Part shown: piece after piece, positions 45,341 to 54,603 of the stretch
How the letters are laid out: each line of letters opens with the position of its first letter
Position numbering within the stretch: the stretch's first letter is position 1
NCBI RefSeq assembly: GCF_008360935.1
Contig: NZ_SRXO01000018.1
Coordinates: forward strand, 1-64,000
Length of the DNA: 64,000 bases
Source of the DNA: Siccirubricoccus phaeus
Lineage (GTDB): Bacteria; Pseudomonadota; Alphaproteobacteria; Acetobacterales; Acetobacteraceae
Reading direction: 5' to 3'
Notes under the pieces: generated by a model
The model's database searches: none
Told to the model about the DNA's origin: nothing
Seen by the model: only the letters and a program-made list of their open reading frames with translations
Position numbers and translations under genes: made by a program

Positions 45341-45368
45341 GTTTCGATTGAAACTTGATCCGCATCAA
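45341..45368. promoter_or_regulatory. Adjacent palindromes: GTTTC-N4-GAAAC and a perfect FNR/FixK-type box
   Basis: GTTTCGATTGAAAC (45341-45354) is directly followed by TTGATCCGCATCAA (45355-45368). The second matches the FNR/FixK consensus TTGAT-N4-ATCAA exactly. They lie about 170-195 bp before the OmpW gene. OmpW-type genes are FNR-regulated in enteric bacteria, so oxygen control here is plausible. Confidence 0.7.
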
Positions 45369-45535
45369 GGCCGAGCCTCGCCGGCGCGCCTACACGACGA
45401 TCCGGCGGCGCCGAGCGTCGCCTGGCACGGGGTCGCCCGGGGCGTGTTCGCCAGGGGGCGCGAACCCCGCGACCAAACAAGCGCCGGGGCGAGCCGCGCG
45501 AGCGATGGCGCGCCCCGGGCACGGATGCGGAAGCC

Positions 45536-46195
45536 ATGGGCAAGATGATCAGGAGCGTTCTCGGCGGCATGGCGATCGCCGCTTCCCTCGCCGGCGCGGC
45601 GATGGCCGAGGACGGCGTGCGCGGCAAGCAGGCGGGCGATTTCGTCATCGGCCTCGGCGCCATCGGCGTGCTGCCGGCCAATAGCGGCGGCGACATCAGC
45701 AGCATCGGCGGCAAGGTGCATGCCTCGGACAGCGCCAGCCCGCAGCTCGACTTCACCTATTTCGCCACGCCGAACATCGCCTTCAACCTGATCGCCGCCA
45801 CCACCCAGCACGACATCGATGCGCGAGGCTCGGCGGCAGGGCGCACCCTTTCGCTCGGCCATGTCTGGGCGCTGCCGCCCACCCTGACCATGCAGTACCA
45901 CCCCTTCCCCGCCTCGCGCTTCAGCCCCTATGTCGGCGCCGGCATCAACTACACCTGGTTCTACGGCTATGGCGGCCATCGCGACGCCATCGTCAACCGC
46001 GTGCGCGTCGACTCCGCGCCGGGATTCGCCCTGGTGGCGGGGCTGGATTACGAGATCGCGCCGAACTGGCTGGCCAATATCGACGTGAAGAAGATCTTCC
46101 TCCGCCCCACCGCCAGCGTGAACAGCGGCGCGATCAATGCCCGGGTGAATCTGGACCCGCTGATCGTCGGCGCCTCCATCCGCTACCGGTTCTAG
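45536..46195 (+). CDS. OmpW-family outer-membrane protein
   Basis: The 219-residue protein has a signal peptide (IRSVLGGMAIAASLAGAAMA, then E-D). A small beta-barrel pattern of OmpW follows: GDFVIGLGAIGVLP, LDFTYFATPNIAFNLIAATT, TLTMQYHPFPASRFSPYVG and the final LDPLIVGASIRYRF ending in an aromatic residue. Ligand unknown. ATG 45545 (MIRSVL) is an alternative start. Its TAG stop is part of the following repeat element. Confidence 0.9.
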   Translation: MGKMIRSVLGGMAIAASLAGAAMAEDGVRGKQAGDFVIGLGAIGVLPANSGGDISSIGGKVHASDSASPQLDFTYFATPNIAFNLIAATTQHDIDARGSAAGRTLSLGHVWALPPTLTMQYHPFPASRFSPYVGAGINYTWFYGYGGHRDAIVNRVRVDSAPGFALVAGLDYEIAPNWLANIDVKKIFLRPTASVNSGAINARVNLDPLIVGASIRYRF

Positions 46196-46298
46196 AGCGT
46201 GACCGCCTGAGGTGGACTCACCGAGAGGCGTGAATCACGCGATCAAGTCAAATGACCAGAGCGGGGTGGGTGAGCGGAGCTCAACCCGGCCCGCTCTC
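46192..46298 (+). repeat. GANTC/CTAGAGC intergenic repeat, copy C
   Basis: This starts at CTAGAGCGTGACC and overlaps the ompW stop codon. GANTC sites are at 46215-46219 and 46232-46236 (start-to-start 17 bp, as in copy B). The hairpin AGAGCGGGGTGGGTGAGC pairs with the downstream GCTCAACCCGGCCCGCTCT. The same order and length as copies A and B. Confidence 0.85.
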
Positions 46299-46347
46299 GC
46301 CGAAGGGCGGAACGCCCGGAAGCGGGGAGTCGCACGCTGAAGCAACA

Positions 46348-46386
46348 CGACCATGCTCCGCGCATCTTCCCCGCGGAGCATGGTCG
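46348..46386. terminator. Perfect 15-bp stem between convergent genes
   Basis: CGACCATGCTCCGCG pairs with CGCGGAGCATGGTCG across a 9-nt loop. It lies between the ends of ompW and the SDR gene, so it could terminate both. There is no T-run. Confidence 0.6.
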
Positions 46387-46545
46387 AAGCACAGGATCGC
46401 CGGGACGGCACGCCCCGGCCCAGGAGCGCTGGCGGCGGACATGCCGCGGCGCGTCGCTCACACGGCAAAGCAAAGGACCGGGGCGGGATGCGGGCGAAGA
46501 CCCGTGCCACGCACCGGCGAGCGGCATCTCTCCGGATGGCGGCGC

Positions 46546-47298
46546 TCAATGCATCACGTCGCCGCCATTCGGGGAGAGCGTCGCACCGCAATAATAGTCG
46601 CCGCCCGGCCCGGCCAGCAGCAGCGCCGTGGCGGCGATCTCCTCCACCTTGCCCAGCCGCCCCATCGGCAGGGTGGCGACGATGCGCCTGCGCCACTCCA
46701 CCTGGTCGCGGTTCAGGTCGGTGTCGATCGGGCCCGGGGCGATGGCGTTCACCAGCACGCCCTTCGGCGCCGCCTCATAGGCCAGGGCGCGGGTGAAGCC
46801 GATGATGCCGGCCTTCGCCGCACAATAAGGCGCGGCATTCGGCCCGCCCTTCAGCGCGAGCTGCGAGGCGATGTTGATGATCCGCCCGAAGCCGCGCGTG
46901 ACCATGCCGCCATAGACCGCCTGGGCCATGAAGAACATGCCCTTAAGGTGCACGTCGATGACACGGTCGTAGCTCGCCTCGGTGAAGCTCTCGAAGGGGC
47001 CGCGGATGTTGATCCCGGCATTGTTCAGCAGGATGTCGCAGGGGCCGAGCGCCGCCTCCGCCGCCGCGGCGAAGGCGCGGGTGGCGGCGGGGCCGGCCAC
47101 GTCCACCTCCTGCGCGAAGGCGCGGCGGCCGCGGGCGGTGACGGCCTGCACCAGCGTCGCGGCATTCTCCGCGTCGCCCAGATGGCAGATGGCGACATCC
47201 GCCCCCGCCTCTGCGAAGGCCAGGGCGCTGGCCCGGCCGATGCCGCGGCTGCCCCCCGTGACATAGGCGATCTTCCCGGTCAGCACCGCTTGGCTCAT
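46546..47298 (-). CDS. SDR-family oxidoreductase
   Basis: The 250-residue short-chain dehydrogenase has TGGSRGIG, NNAGI, a catalytic serine in INIASQLAL and YCAAK (YxxxK). It resembles 3-oxoacyl-ACP reductase-like proteins, but substrate is not assignable. The ATG overlaps the hutF stop by 4 bp, so it is translated with a histidine-catabolic enzyme. Confidence 0.9.
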   Translation of the reverse strand: MSQAVLTGKIAYVTGGSRGIGRASALAFAEAGADVAICHLGDAENAATLVQAVTARGRRAFAQEVDVAGPAATRAFAAAAEAALGPCDILLNNAGINIRGPFESFTEASYDRVIDVHLKGMFFMAQAVYGGMVTRGFGRIINIASQLALKGGPNAAPYCAAKAGIIGFTRALAYEAAPKGVLVNAIAPGPIDTDLNRDQVEWRRRIVATLPMGRLGKVEEIAATALLLAGPGGDYYCGATLSPNGGDVMH

Positions 47299-48653
47299 TC
47301 CAGCAATCTCCGCATGGCGCGGCGATACTCCCCGAACACCTGCTCCCGCGCCAGATGCCGGCCGGCTTCCACCACGCGGCGGCCGCCGGCGATGACGGTG
47401 CGGATGGGGTTGTGCTGGCCGGAGAACACCCACCCGTCCAGCAGCGCGTCGCCGTCCAGGCCGATCAGCGTCGGGTGGTCCGGGTCCAGCTCGATCAGGT
47501 CGCAGCGCAGGCCCGGCGCGATGGCGCCGACCGGGCGGCCCATGGCCGCGGCACCGCCGGCGAGCGCGGCCTCCAGCAGGAAGCGGCCGGGGTTGGGCAG
47601 CGCCTCGCTGGCGGCGATGGCGCGGGCCTGGCGCAGCAGGCGCTGGCCGGTTTCCAGCAGGCGCAACTCGTCCCGCGCGGAGATGCCGACATGGCTGTCC
47701 GTGCCGACGCCGAAGCCGCCGCCAGCGGCCAGGTACTCGGCCAGCGGGAAGAAGCCGTCGCCGAGCGAGGCCTCGGTGCTGGGGCAGAGGCCGGCGATGG
47801 CGCCGCTGCGGGCCAGGGCGGTGGCTTCCTCCGCCGTCATGTGCGTGGCATGCACCAGGCACCAGCGCGCATCCACCGGCAGGTTGGCCAGCAGCCATTG
47901 CACCGGCCGCGCGCCGGTGGCGGCAAGGCATTCCGCCACCTCCCGCGGCTGCTCGGCGATGTGGATGTGGAGGGGTCCGGGCTCCGCCGCCACGGCGCGC
48001 AGCATCTCCGGCGTCACGGCGCGCAGGCTGTGCGGCGCCATGCCGGTGGCGGAGTGCGGGTCGCCCGCGGTCGCGGCGCGGCAGGCGGCGAGGATGCGCT
48101 GCCATCCGTCCAGCTCGTTCAGGAATCGCCGCTGCCCCGGCGCCGGCGGCTGCCCGAAGATGCCGCCATGCCGGTAGAGCACCGGCAGCAGGGTGAGGCC
48201 CATGCCGGTGCGGCGCGCTGCGGCCAGGTTGCGCAGCACCATCTCCGCCGGCTCCGCATAGGGCGTGCCGTCCGGCTGGTGATGGAGGTAGTGGAATTCG
48301 GCGAGGCTCGTGAACCCCCATTCCAGCAGCTCCACCTGGAGCTGGGCGGCGATCGCCTCCGCCTCCTCCGGCCCCAGGCGGTCGAGGAAGCGGTACATCG
48401 TCTCCCGCCAGGTCCAGAAACTGTCCTGGCCGCCCGCGCCGCGGCGCTCCGTGGCGCCGGCCATGGCGCGCTGGAAGGCGTGGCTGTGCAGGTTGGGCAC
48501 CCCGGGCAGCACCACGCCGGAAAGGCGGGGCAGCGCGCCGGCGGGCTGGTCCGGCGTGACCGCGGTGATGGTGCCGGCGGCATCGGCGGCGATGCGCACC
48601 TGCGCGGCCCAGCCGGTGGGGAGCAGGGCAGTGGCGGCGTGGAATTCAGGCAT
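47295..48653 (-). CDS. hutF: Formimidoylglutamate deiminase
   Basis: The 452-residue amidohydrolase-superfamily enzyme removes ammonia from formiminoglutamate in the five-step histidine pathway. It has VPNLHSHAFQRAMAGATERR, HIHIAEQPREVAEC, VHATHMTAEEA and GVGTDSHVGIS (metal and catalytic residues). Start ATG 48653 (MPEFHAATALLPTGW). The product, N-formylglutamate, needs HutG or an equivalent, which is not visible here. hutU-hutH and hutI lie within 3-8 kb on the other strand. Confidence 0.92.
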   Translation of the reverse strand: MPEFHAATALLPTGWAAQVRIAADAAGTITAVTPDQPAGALPRLSGVVLPGVPNLHSHAFQRAMAGATERRGAGGQDSFWTWRETMYRFLDRLGPEEAEAIAAQLQVELLEWGFTSLAEFHYLHHQPDGTPYAEPAEMVLRNLAAARRTGMGLTLLPVLYRHGGIFGQPPAPGQRRFLNELDGWQRILAACRAATAGDPHSATGMAPHSLRAVTPEMLRAVAAEPGPLHIHIAEQPREVAECLAATGARPVQWLLANLPVDARWCLVHATHMTAEEATALARSGAIAGLCPSTEASLGDGFFPLAEYLAAGGGFGVGTDSHVGISARDELRLLETGQRLLRQARAIAASEALPNPGRFLLEAALAGGAAAMGRPVGAIAPGLRCDLIELDPDHPTLIGLDGDALLDGWVFSGQHNPIRTVIAGGRRVVEAGRHLAREQVFGEYRRAMRRLLE

Positions 48654-48689
48654 GGCAGGAGGATAGGGAAAGCGTCGCGGAGAAAGAAT

Positions 48690-48900
48690 GGGGGCTTCGC
48701 CCCCAAACCCCCACCGGGGGCGCTGCCCCTGGACCCCGCCGGTGGTTGCCGGCAGTGCCGGCAACCCCCTCCCCGGACCCCGGTCCGAGTCTGCTGGTTG
48801 AACCTGCCGACTCTGACCGGGGTCCGGGGCCAGGTCCTGGCCCCGGCGGAGGTGCAGGAGGCGGAGCCTCCTGCTGGGGTTCGGGGGCAAAGCCCCCGCC
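48690..48900. repeat. G-rich multi-hairpin intergenic repeat, two arms
   Basis: GGGGGCTTCGCCCCC, GGGGGCGCTGCCCC and GTTGCCGGCAGTGCCGGCAAC hairpins are followed by an inverted version of the same elements up to GGGGCAAAGCCCC. The phrases GGACCCCGG and GACTC recur. Related blocks are at 17985, 34850, 56990 and 63113. Confidence 0.75.
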
Positions 48901-48901
48901 C

Positions 48902-49810
48902 CTACGGCGCCAGCACCCGCAACACCCCCGGCCGCACCCGGAATCTCGCCGGCGTCCAGGCCGCCAGCTCCCCATCCGTGTTGATCGGCCTTCGCTTCCG
49001 CGTCCGCAGCTCCAGCGCCGTGGTGCGGAAGGCCCGCACCTCCCGCCACTGCCCCTGCGTCCCCTTCCGCAGCCAGGGCAGCAGCGCCACCAGCTCCCAC
49101 CAATGCGCCAATTCCAGGCTGTACACATCCAGCACGCCGTCATCCGGCCTGGCATCCTCCGCCACCGTCATGCCGCCGCCATGGTGCTTGCCGTTGCCCA
49201 CCGAGACCTGGATGGTCTTCACCTTCACCCGCACCCCGTCATGCGTCAGCCAGGCGGTGAAGGGCCGCGCCCGGCGCAGCAGGCGGAAGGCCGCGATGGC
49301 GTAGCCCAGCCGGCCGAAGCGCCTTTTCGCCTCCGCCTTCAGCTCCGCCGCCAGCTCGGCGCTGAAGCCGATGCTCGCCACGTTGAAGAAGGGGTGGCCG
49401 TTCACCTCGCCCAGGTCCAGCCATCGGACCGTCCCCGAAGCCGCCACCTGCGCCGCCTCCGCCAGGTCGAAGGGAATGCCGAGGCTCCGCGCCAGGTCGT
49501 TCGCCGTGCCGAGGGGGAGGATGCCGAAGGGCAGCCCCGCCTCCAGCAGGCCGGGGATGGCGGCGTTCAGCGTGCCGTCGCCGCCGCCGAGGATGATCCG
49601 GTCCACCTCCGGGCAGGCGGCCAGCCCGGCGCGGATCGCGCCGGCGCAGCCCAGCCCCTCGGGCGGGGCGAAGGGCGCCACTCTCAGCCCCACGGCCTCC
49701 AGCGCGGCGCGCGCGGCTTCCGCCGCCCCTTCGCCCTGCCGGGCGCGACGGTTGACGATGAGCAGCGCGGTCGGGATGGTCCCCCTCCTTTCCCTGTTGC
49801 GCCCCGGCAA
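48902..49810 (-). CDS. Diacylglycerol/lipid kinase (YegS/DgkB type)
   Basis: The 302-residue protein has the nucleotide loop GGGDGTLNAAIPGLL, a second site GILPLGTANDLARSL, and the lid-domain DDGVLDVYSLE. It phosphorylates a lipid alcohol. The TTG at 49810 is the only conventional start, but AAAGGAGG lies inside the frame, 9 codons later, just before ATC-CCG; either TTG is used without a good site, or initiation occurs at a non-standard codon. It diverges from a PAP2 phosphatase, the reverse reaction type. Confidence 0.88.
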   Translation of the reverse strand: MPGRNRERRGTIPTALLIVNRRARQGEGAAEAARAALEAVGLRVAPFAPPEGLGCAGAIRAGLAACPEVDRIILGGGDGTLNAAIPGLLEAGLPFGILPLGTANDLARSLGIPFDLAEAAQVAASGTVRWLDLGEVNGHPFFNVASIGFSAELAAELKAEAKRRFGRLGYAIAAFRLLRRARPFTAWLTHDGVRVKVKTIQVSVGNGKHHGGGMTVAEDARPDDGVLDVYSLELAHWWELVALLPWLRKGTQGQWREVRAFRTTALELRTRKRRPINTDGELAAWTPARFRVRPGVLRVLAP

Positions 49811-49821
49811 CCGCCGGGGCC

Positions 49822-50550
49822 GTGATGAGTTGCCACCGCCGCATGCAGAATCCGGTGAAGAATTGGCTGGGCCAGGCCTCGGTCCTGGCCGCGCTTGCCG
49901 TCTGCGCCGGCGGGCTGCTCGGCTTCCTCCTGCTGGCGGAATGGGCGCAGGGAGAGCCGCGCAGCTTCGACACAGCCCTGCTTCTGGCGCTGCGCCGGCC
50001 GGATGGCCAGCCCATCGGCCCCTCCTGGCTGCTGGCGACGATGCGGGATCTGACGGCGCTGGGCGGCATGGCGGTGCTGAGCCTGGCCGGGCTGCTGGCG
50101 CTCGGCGCCCTGCTGCTGCGCCGGGCCTGGCGGGCGGCCTGGCTGCTGCTGCTGGCGCTGCCCGGCGGCATGCTGCTGAACACCCTGCTGAAGCAGGGCT
50201 TCGACCGGCCGCGGCCGGAGCTGGTGGACCGGCTGACGGAGGTGCAGACGGCCAGCTTCCCTTCCGGCCATGCCATGCTCTCCGCCATCGGCTACCTGAC
50301 CCTGGGGGCGCTGCTGGCCGGGGCGACGCGGCGGCGGCGGGAGCGGAGCTACATCCTCGGCGCCGCCGTCACGGTGACGCTGCTGGTCGGCGGCAGCCGG
50401 GTCTTCCTCGGCGTCCATTGGCCGAGCGACGTGCTGGCCGGCTGGTGCCTGGGCGCCGCCTGGGCCATGGGATGCTGGCTGCTGCTGCGGGGCGGGCCAG
50501 GCTATCATCCGCCGCGGGAGGGCACGGATGATGACCGAGATCCGCCATGA
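49822..50550 (+). CDS. PAP2-family lipid phosphatase
   Basis: The 242-residue membrane protein has all three PAP2 motifs: KQGFDRPRP, FPSGHAM and SRVFLGVHWPSDV. About five or six membrane helices surround them. It removes phosphate from lipid phosphates such as phosphatidic acid or undecaprenyl pyrophosphate. A start at ATG 49843 (MQNPVKNWLG) is possible. Its end overlaps the next gene by 23 bp. Confidence 0.9.
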   Translation: MMSCHRRMQNPVKNWLGQASVLAALAVCAGGLLGFLLLAEWAQGEPRSFDTALLLALRRPDGQPIGPSWLLATMRDLTALGGMAVLSLAGLLALGALLLRRAWRAAWLLLLALPGGMLLNTLLKQGFDRPRPELVDRLTEVQTASFPSGHAMLSAIGYLTLGALLAGATRRRRERSYILGAAVTVTLLVGGSRVFLGVHWPSDVLAGWCLGAAWAMGCWLLLRGGPGYHPPREGTDDDRDPP

Positions 50551-51412
50551 GACCGTCACCGCCAACGGGCTGCGTTTCCATGTCGCGCGCGCCGGGGCGG
50601 GCAGGCCGCTGCTGCTGCTGCATGGCTGGCCGGAATTCTGGCTGACCTGGGAGCCGGTGATGCAGCGCCTCGCCGGCCGTTTCGCGCTGGTGGCGCCCGA
50701 TCTGCGCGGCTTCGGCGCGACGGAGAAGCCCGACCCCGGCCCCTCGGACAAGGCCGGGCCGGAGGTGCATGCGGCCGATATGCTGGCGCTGCTGGACGCG
50801 CTGGGCCTGCCGAAGGTGGGCCTCGTCGCCCATGATGTCGGTGGCCCCGTCGGCCAGGTGCTGGGCCGCCAGGCGCCGGAGCGGTTCCAGGGGCTGTTCT
50901 TCTTCGACTGCCCCTATCCGGGCGTCGGCCCCCGCTGGGCGGAGCCGGGGCACCTGACGGAGATCTGGTACCAATTCTTCCACCAGAAGGAGTTCGCCGC
51001 CGCTTTGGTGGGCTCCTCGCGGGAGGCCTGCCGATTGTATTTCGGCCATTTCCTCCGCCACTGGTCGGCCGGCAACCCGGCTGCCTTCGACGATGTGCTG
51101 GAAGCGTGGGTGGATAATTTCATGGCCCCCGGCAATCTCCAGGGCGGCTTCAATTGGTATATCAGCCAGAACGCCAGCCGCATCGCCATGATGCGCGGGG
51201 AGCTGGCGCCGCCGCCCCCCGTCACGGTGAAGACCTGCATCCGCTGGGGCGCGCTGGACCCGGTGCTGAAGGCCGAGTGGTCCGACCGGCTGCCGGAATT
51301 CTTCGCCGACCTGGATGCGGCGGTGCTGCCGGGGGTGGGGCATTTCCCCCATCGCGAGGATCCCGACCGCGCCGCGGCGGAGATCGCCGCCTTCTTCGAC
51401 CGCATCTGGTAG
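50528..51412 (+). CDS. Alpha/beta hydrolase (haloacetate dehalogenase / epoxide hydrolase-like)
   Basis: The 294-residue hydrolase has the oxyanion region LLLHGWPEFW and the aspartate nucleophile in VAHDVGGPVG, followed by an acid in the cap region and H in GVGHFPHREDP. An Asp nucleophile marks dehalogenases and epoxide hydrolases rather than esterases. It lies between PAP2 and hutU on the same strand, with 9 bp to hutU. Confidence 0.87.
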   Translation: MMTEIRHETVTANGLRFHVARAGAGRPLLLLHGWPEFWLTWEPVMQRLAGRFALVAPDLRGFGATEKPDPGPSDKAGPEVHAADMLALLDALGLPKVGLVAHDVGGPVGQVLGRQAPERFQGLFFFDCPYPGVGPRWAEPGHLTEIWYQFFHQKEFAAALVGSSREACRLYFGHFLRHWSAGNPAAFDDVLEAWVDNFMAPGNLQGGFNWYISQNASRIAMMRGELAPPPPVTVKTCIRWGALDPVLKAEWSDRLPEFFADLDAAVLPGVGHFPHREDPDRAAAEIAAFFDRIW

Positions 51413-51421
51413 TCTCCCCGC

Positions 51422-53089
51422 ATGCAGGACCGATTCCGCAACGCCCCCGCGATCCGCGCCCCGCGCGGCCTCGACCGCACCGCGAAGCACTGGACAACGG
51501 AAGCGCCGCTCCGGATGCTGATGAACAACCTGGACGATGAGGTGGCCGAGAAGCCCGGCGAGTTGGTCGTCTATGGCGGCATCGGCCGGGCGGCGCGGGA
51601 CTGGCAGAGCTACGAGACCATCTGTTCCGTGCTCCGCCGGCTGGAGGAGACCCAGACGCTGCTGGTGCAATCCGGCAAGCCGGTCGGCGTGTTCGAGACG
51701 CACAAGGACGCGCCGCGGGTCCTCATCGCCAACAGCAACCTCGTCCCCCGCTGGGCGAGCTGGGAGCATTTCTCCGAGCTCGATCGCAAGGGGCTAATGA
51801 TGTACGGGCAGATGACGGCCGGGAGCTGGATCTATATCGGTTCCCAGGGGATCGTGCAGGGCACCTACGAGACGTTTGCGGAAGCCGGGCGCCAGCATTT
51901 CGGCGGCAACCTGGCGGGGCGCTGGATCCTGACCGGCGGACTTGGCGGCATGGGCGGGGCGCAGCCCTTGGCGGGCGTCTTCGCGGGGGCGGCGATCCTT
52001 TGCGTCGAATGCCAGCCTTCGCGGATCGAGAAGCGGCTGGAGACGAAATACCTCGACCAGCGCGCGGATGATCTGGACAGTGCCCTGGCGATCATCCGGC
52101 GCGCGACCGCCGAGAAGCAGGCCATCTCCGTCGGCCTCCTCGGCAACGCGGCGGAGGTGTTCCCGGAACTCGTCCGCCGCGGCATCACGCCTGACATCGT
52201 CACCGACCAGACCAGCGCCCACGACCCCGCCAATGGCTACCTGCCGGCCGGCTGGACCCTGGCGGAATGGGAGGCGAAGCGGGAGAGCGACCCGGCCGCC
52301 GTCGCCGCCGCCGCCAGGCGTTCGATGGTCGCGCATGTCCAGGCGATGCTGGACTTCCAGGCGCGCGGCGCCGCGGTGCTGGATTACGGCAACAACATAA
52401 GGCAGATGGCGAAGGAGGAAGGGCTGGCGAATGCCTTCGGCTTCCCCGGCTTCGTCCCCGCCTATATCCGCCCGCTCTTCTGCCGCGGCATCGGCCCCTT
52501 CCGCTGGGCGGCGCTCAGCGGCAACCCGGAGGACATCTACCGGACGGATGCGAAGGTGCGGGAGCTGATCCCGGACGACCCGCATCTGCATCGCTGGCTG
52601 GACATGGCGCGCGCCCGCATCAGCTTCCAGGGTCTGCCGGCGCGCATCTGCTGGGTCGGGCTCGGCCAGCGGGACCGGCTTGGCCTCGCCTTCAACGAGA
52701 TGGTGGCGAAGGGCGAGATCGGCCCCATCGTCATCGGCCGCGACCATCTGGACAGCGGCAGCGTCGCCTCCCCGAACCGGGAGACCGAGGCGATGCGCGA
52801 CGGCTCCGACGCCGTCTCCGATTGGCCCCTGCTGAATGCGCTGCTGAACACCGCCTCCGGCGCCACCTGGGTTTCGCTGCATCATGGCGGCGGCGTCGGC
52901 ATGGGGTTCAGCCAGCATGCCGGCATGGTCATCGTCTGCGACGGCACGGAGGATGCAGCGCGGCGGCTGAAGCGGGTGCTGTGGAACGACCCGGCGACCG
53001 GCGTGATGCGCCACGCCGATGCGGGCTACGACATCGCGCTGGACTGCGCGCGGGAGCATGGCCTCGACCTGCCGGGGATTCTGCGATGA
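51422..53089 (+). CDS. hutU: Urocanate hydratase
   Basis: The 555-residue NAD-dependent enzyme converts urocanate to imidazolonepropionate. It has the NAD loop [33 protein letters not shown], the active-site cysteine in [13 protein letters not shown] and [19 protein letters not shown]. The ATG at 51422 starts [16 protein letters not shown], the usual N terminus. hutH follows with an ATGA overlap. Confidence 0.97.
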   Translation: MQDRFRNAPAIRAPRGLDRTAKHWTTEAPLRMLMNNLDDEVAEKPGELVVYGGIGRAARDWQSYETICSVLRRLEETQTLLVQSGKPVGVFETHKDAPRVLIANSNLVPRWASWEHFSELDRKGLMMYGQMTAGSWIYIGSQGIVQGTYETFAEAGRQHFGGNLAGRWILTGGLGGMGGAQPLAGVFAGAAILCVECQPSRIEKRLETKYLDQRADDLDSALAIIRRATAEKQAISVGLLGNAAEVFPELVRRGITPDIVTDQTSAHDPANGYLPAGWTLAEWEAKRESDPAAVAAAARRSMVAHVQAMLDFQARGAAVLDYGNNIRQMAKEEGLANAFGFPGFVPAYIRPLFCRGIGPFRWAALSGNPEDIYRTDAKVRELIPDDPHLHRWLDMARARISFQGLPARICWVGLGQRDRLGLAFNEMVAKGEIGPIVIGRDHLDSGSVASPNRETEAMRDGSDAVSDWPLLNALLNTASGATWVSLHHGGGVGMGFSQHAGMVIVCDGTEDAARRLKRVLWNDPATGVMRHADAGYDIALDCAREHGLDLPGILR

Positions 53090-54597
53090 TCGTCCCTGGC
53101 GAGGCGGGCCTCACCGCGCTGCGCGCCATCATGGAGGGCGCACCGCTGGCACTGGCGGAAGGCTGGCGCGCCACGGTCGAGGCCAGTGCCGCCGCGCTGG
53201 AAGCGCGCATGGCCACCGGCGAGGCGCTCTACGGCGTCAACACCGGCTTCGGCAAGCTGGCCGGAACGCGCATCCCGGCGGCGCAGCTTGCCCAGCTTCA
53301 GCTCAACCTGGTGCGCAGCCATGCCGCCGGCACCGGGCCGCTGCTGCCGGCGCCGGTGGTGCGGCTGATCCTGGCGCTGAAGGCGCTGTCTCTGGCCCGC
53401 GGCGCCTCCGCCGTGCGGCCGCAGGTGGTGGAGGCGCTGCTGGCGCTGCTCGCCGCCGACATCACCCCCGCCATCCCGGCCCGCGGCTCGGTCGGCGCCT
53501 CAGGCGACCTCGCACCGCTCGCCCATCTCTCCCTGGTGCTGATCGGTGAGGGCGAGGCTTTCGTCGAGGGTCAAGTGGTGCCCGGCACGGAGGCGTTGCG
53601 GCGTGCCGGTGTCGCGCCCCTGGCGCTCGGCCCCAAGGAAGGCCTGGCCCTGCTGAACGGCACCCAGGTCAGCACCGCCTTGGCCCTCGCCGCCCTCTTC
53701 GCTGCCGAGGATTTGCTGCGCACCGCGCTGCTGGCCGGCGCGATGAGCGTCGATGCCGCCCGCGGCAGCGACACGCCCTTCGACCCGCGCATCCATGCGC
53801 TGCGCAACCAGCCCGGCCAGATCCGCGCCGCCGCCACGCTGCGTGCCCTGCTCGCCGGCAGCCAGATCCGCGAGAGCCACCGCGAGGGCGACCCGCGCGT
53901 GCAGGACCCTTATTCCCTGCGCTGCCACCCCCAGGTCGCCGGCGCCTGCCTGGACCTGCTCGGCCACGCGGCCCAGGTGCTGGAGCGCGAGGCCAACGCC
54001 GTCACCGACAACCCGCTGGTGGTGGAGGGCGGCCCAGGGGGATATGACATCCTCTCCGGCGGCAATTTCCATGCGGAGCCGGTGGCCTTCGCTGCCGATG
54101 CCATCGCGCTCGCCCTGGCCGAGCTCGGCGCCATCAGCGAGCGCCGCATCGCCTTGCTGGTGGACCCCGTCCTCTCCGGCCTGCCCGCCTTCCTGGTGCG
54201 GGAGGGCGGGCTGAATTCCGGCTTCATGATCGCCCAGGTCACCGCCGCCGCGCTCACCGCCGAGAATCGCGCTTTGGCCGCGCCCCGCAGCGTGGACAGC
54301 CTGCCGACCAGCGCGAACCAGGAGGACCATGTCAGCATGGCCACCGGCGCCGCGCTGCGCCTGCACGACATGGCGGACAATCTGGCCGGCATCCTTGCCG
54401 TGGAGCTGCTCTGCGCCGCCCAGGGCTTCGAATTCCACCGCCCGTTGCAATCCAGCGAGGTGCTGGAACGCGCCCATGGGCTGGTGCGCGGCGTCGCCGC
54501 CGCCTGGGACGCGGACCGCGCCATGGCACCGGACATGGCGGCGGTGAAGGCGCTGGTGGAACGCGGCCGCTTCGCCGCGCTGGTGGAGATGGCGTAG
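53086..54597 (+). CDS. hutH: Histidine ammonia-lyase
   Basis: The 503-residue enzyme eliminates ammonia from histidine. The A138-S139-G140 triad in [12 protein letters not shown] would self-cyclise to the MIO cofactor, and Y49 lies in [32 protein letters not shown] is present near the C terminus. It overlaps hutU by 4 bp. Confidence 0.97.
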   Translation: MIVPGEAGLTALRAIMEGAPLALAEGWRATVEASAAALEARMATGEALYGVNTGFGKLAGTRIPAAQLAQLQLNLVRSHAAGTGPLLPAPVVRLILALKALSLARGASAVRPQVVEALLALLAADITPAIPARGSVGASGDLAPLAHLSLVLIGEGEAFVEGQVVPGTEALRRAGVAPLALGPKEGLALLNGTQVSTALALAALFAAEDLLRTALLAGAMSVDAARGSDTPFDPRIHALRNQPGQIRAAATLRALLAGSQIRESHREGDPRVQDPYSLRCHPQVAGACLDLLGHAAQVLEREANAVTDNPLVVEGGPGGYDILSGGNFHAEPVAFAADAIALALAELGAISERRIALLVDPVLSGLPAFLVREGGLNSGFMIAQVTAAALTAENRALAAPRSVDSLPTSANQEDHVSMATGAALRLHDMADNLAGILAVELLCAAQGFEFHRPLQSSEVLERAHGLVRGVAAAWDADRAMAPDMAAVKALVERGRFAALVEMA

Positions 54598-54603
54598 GCC
54601 GGT

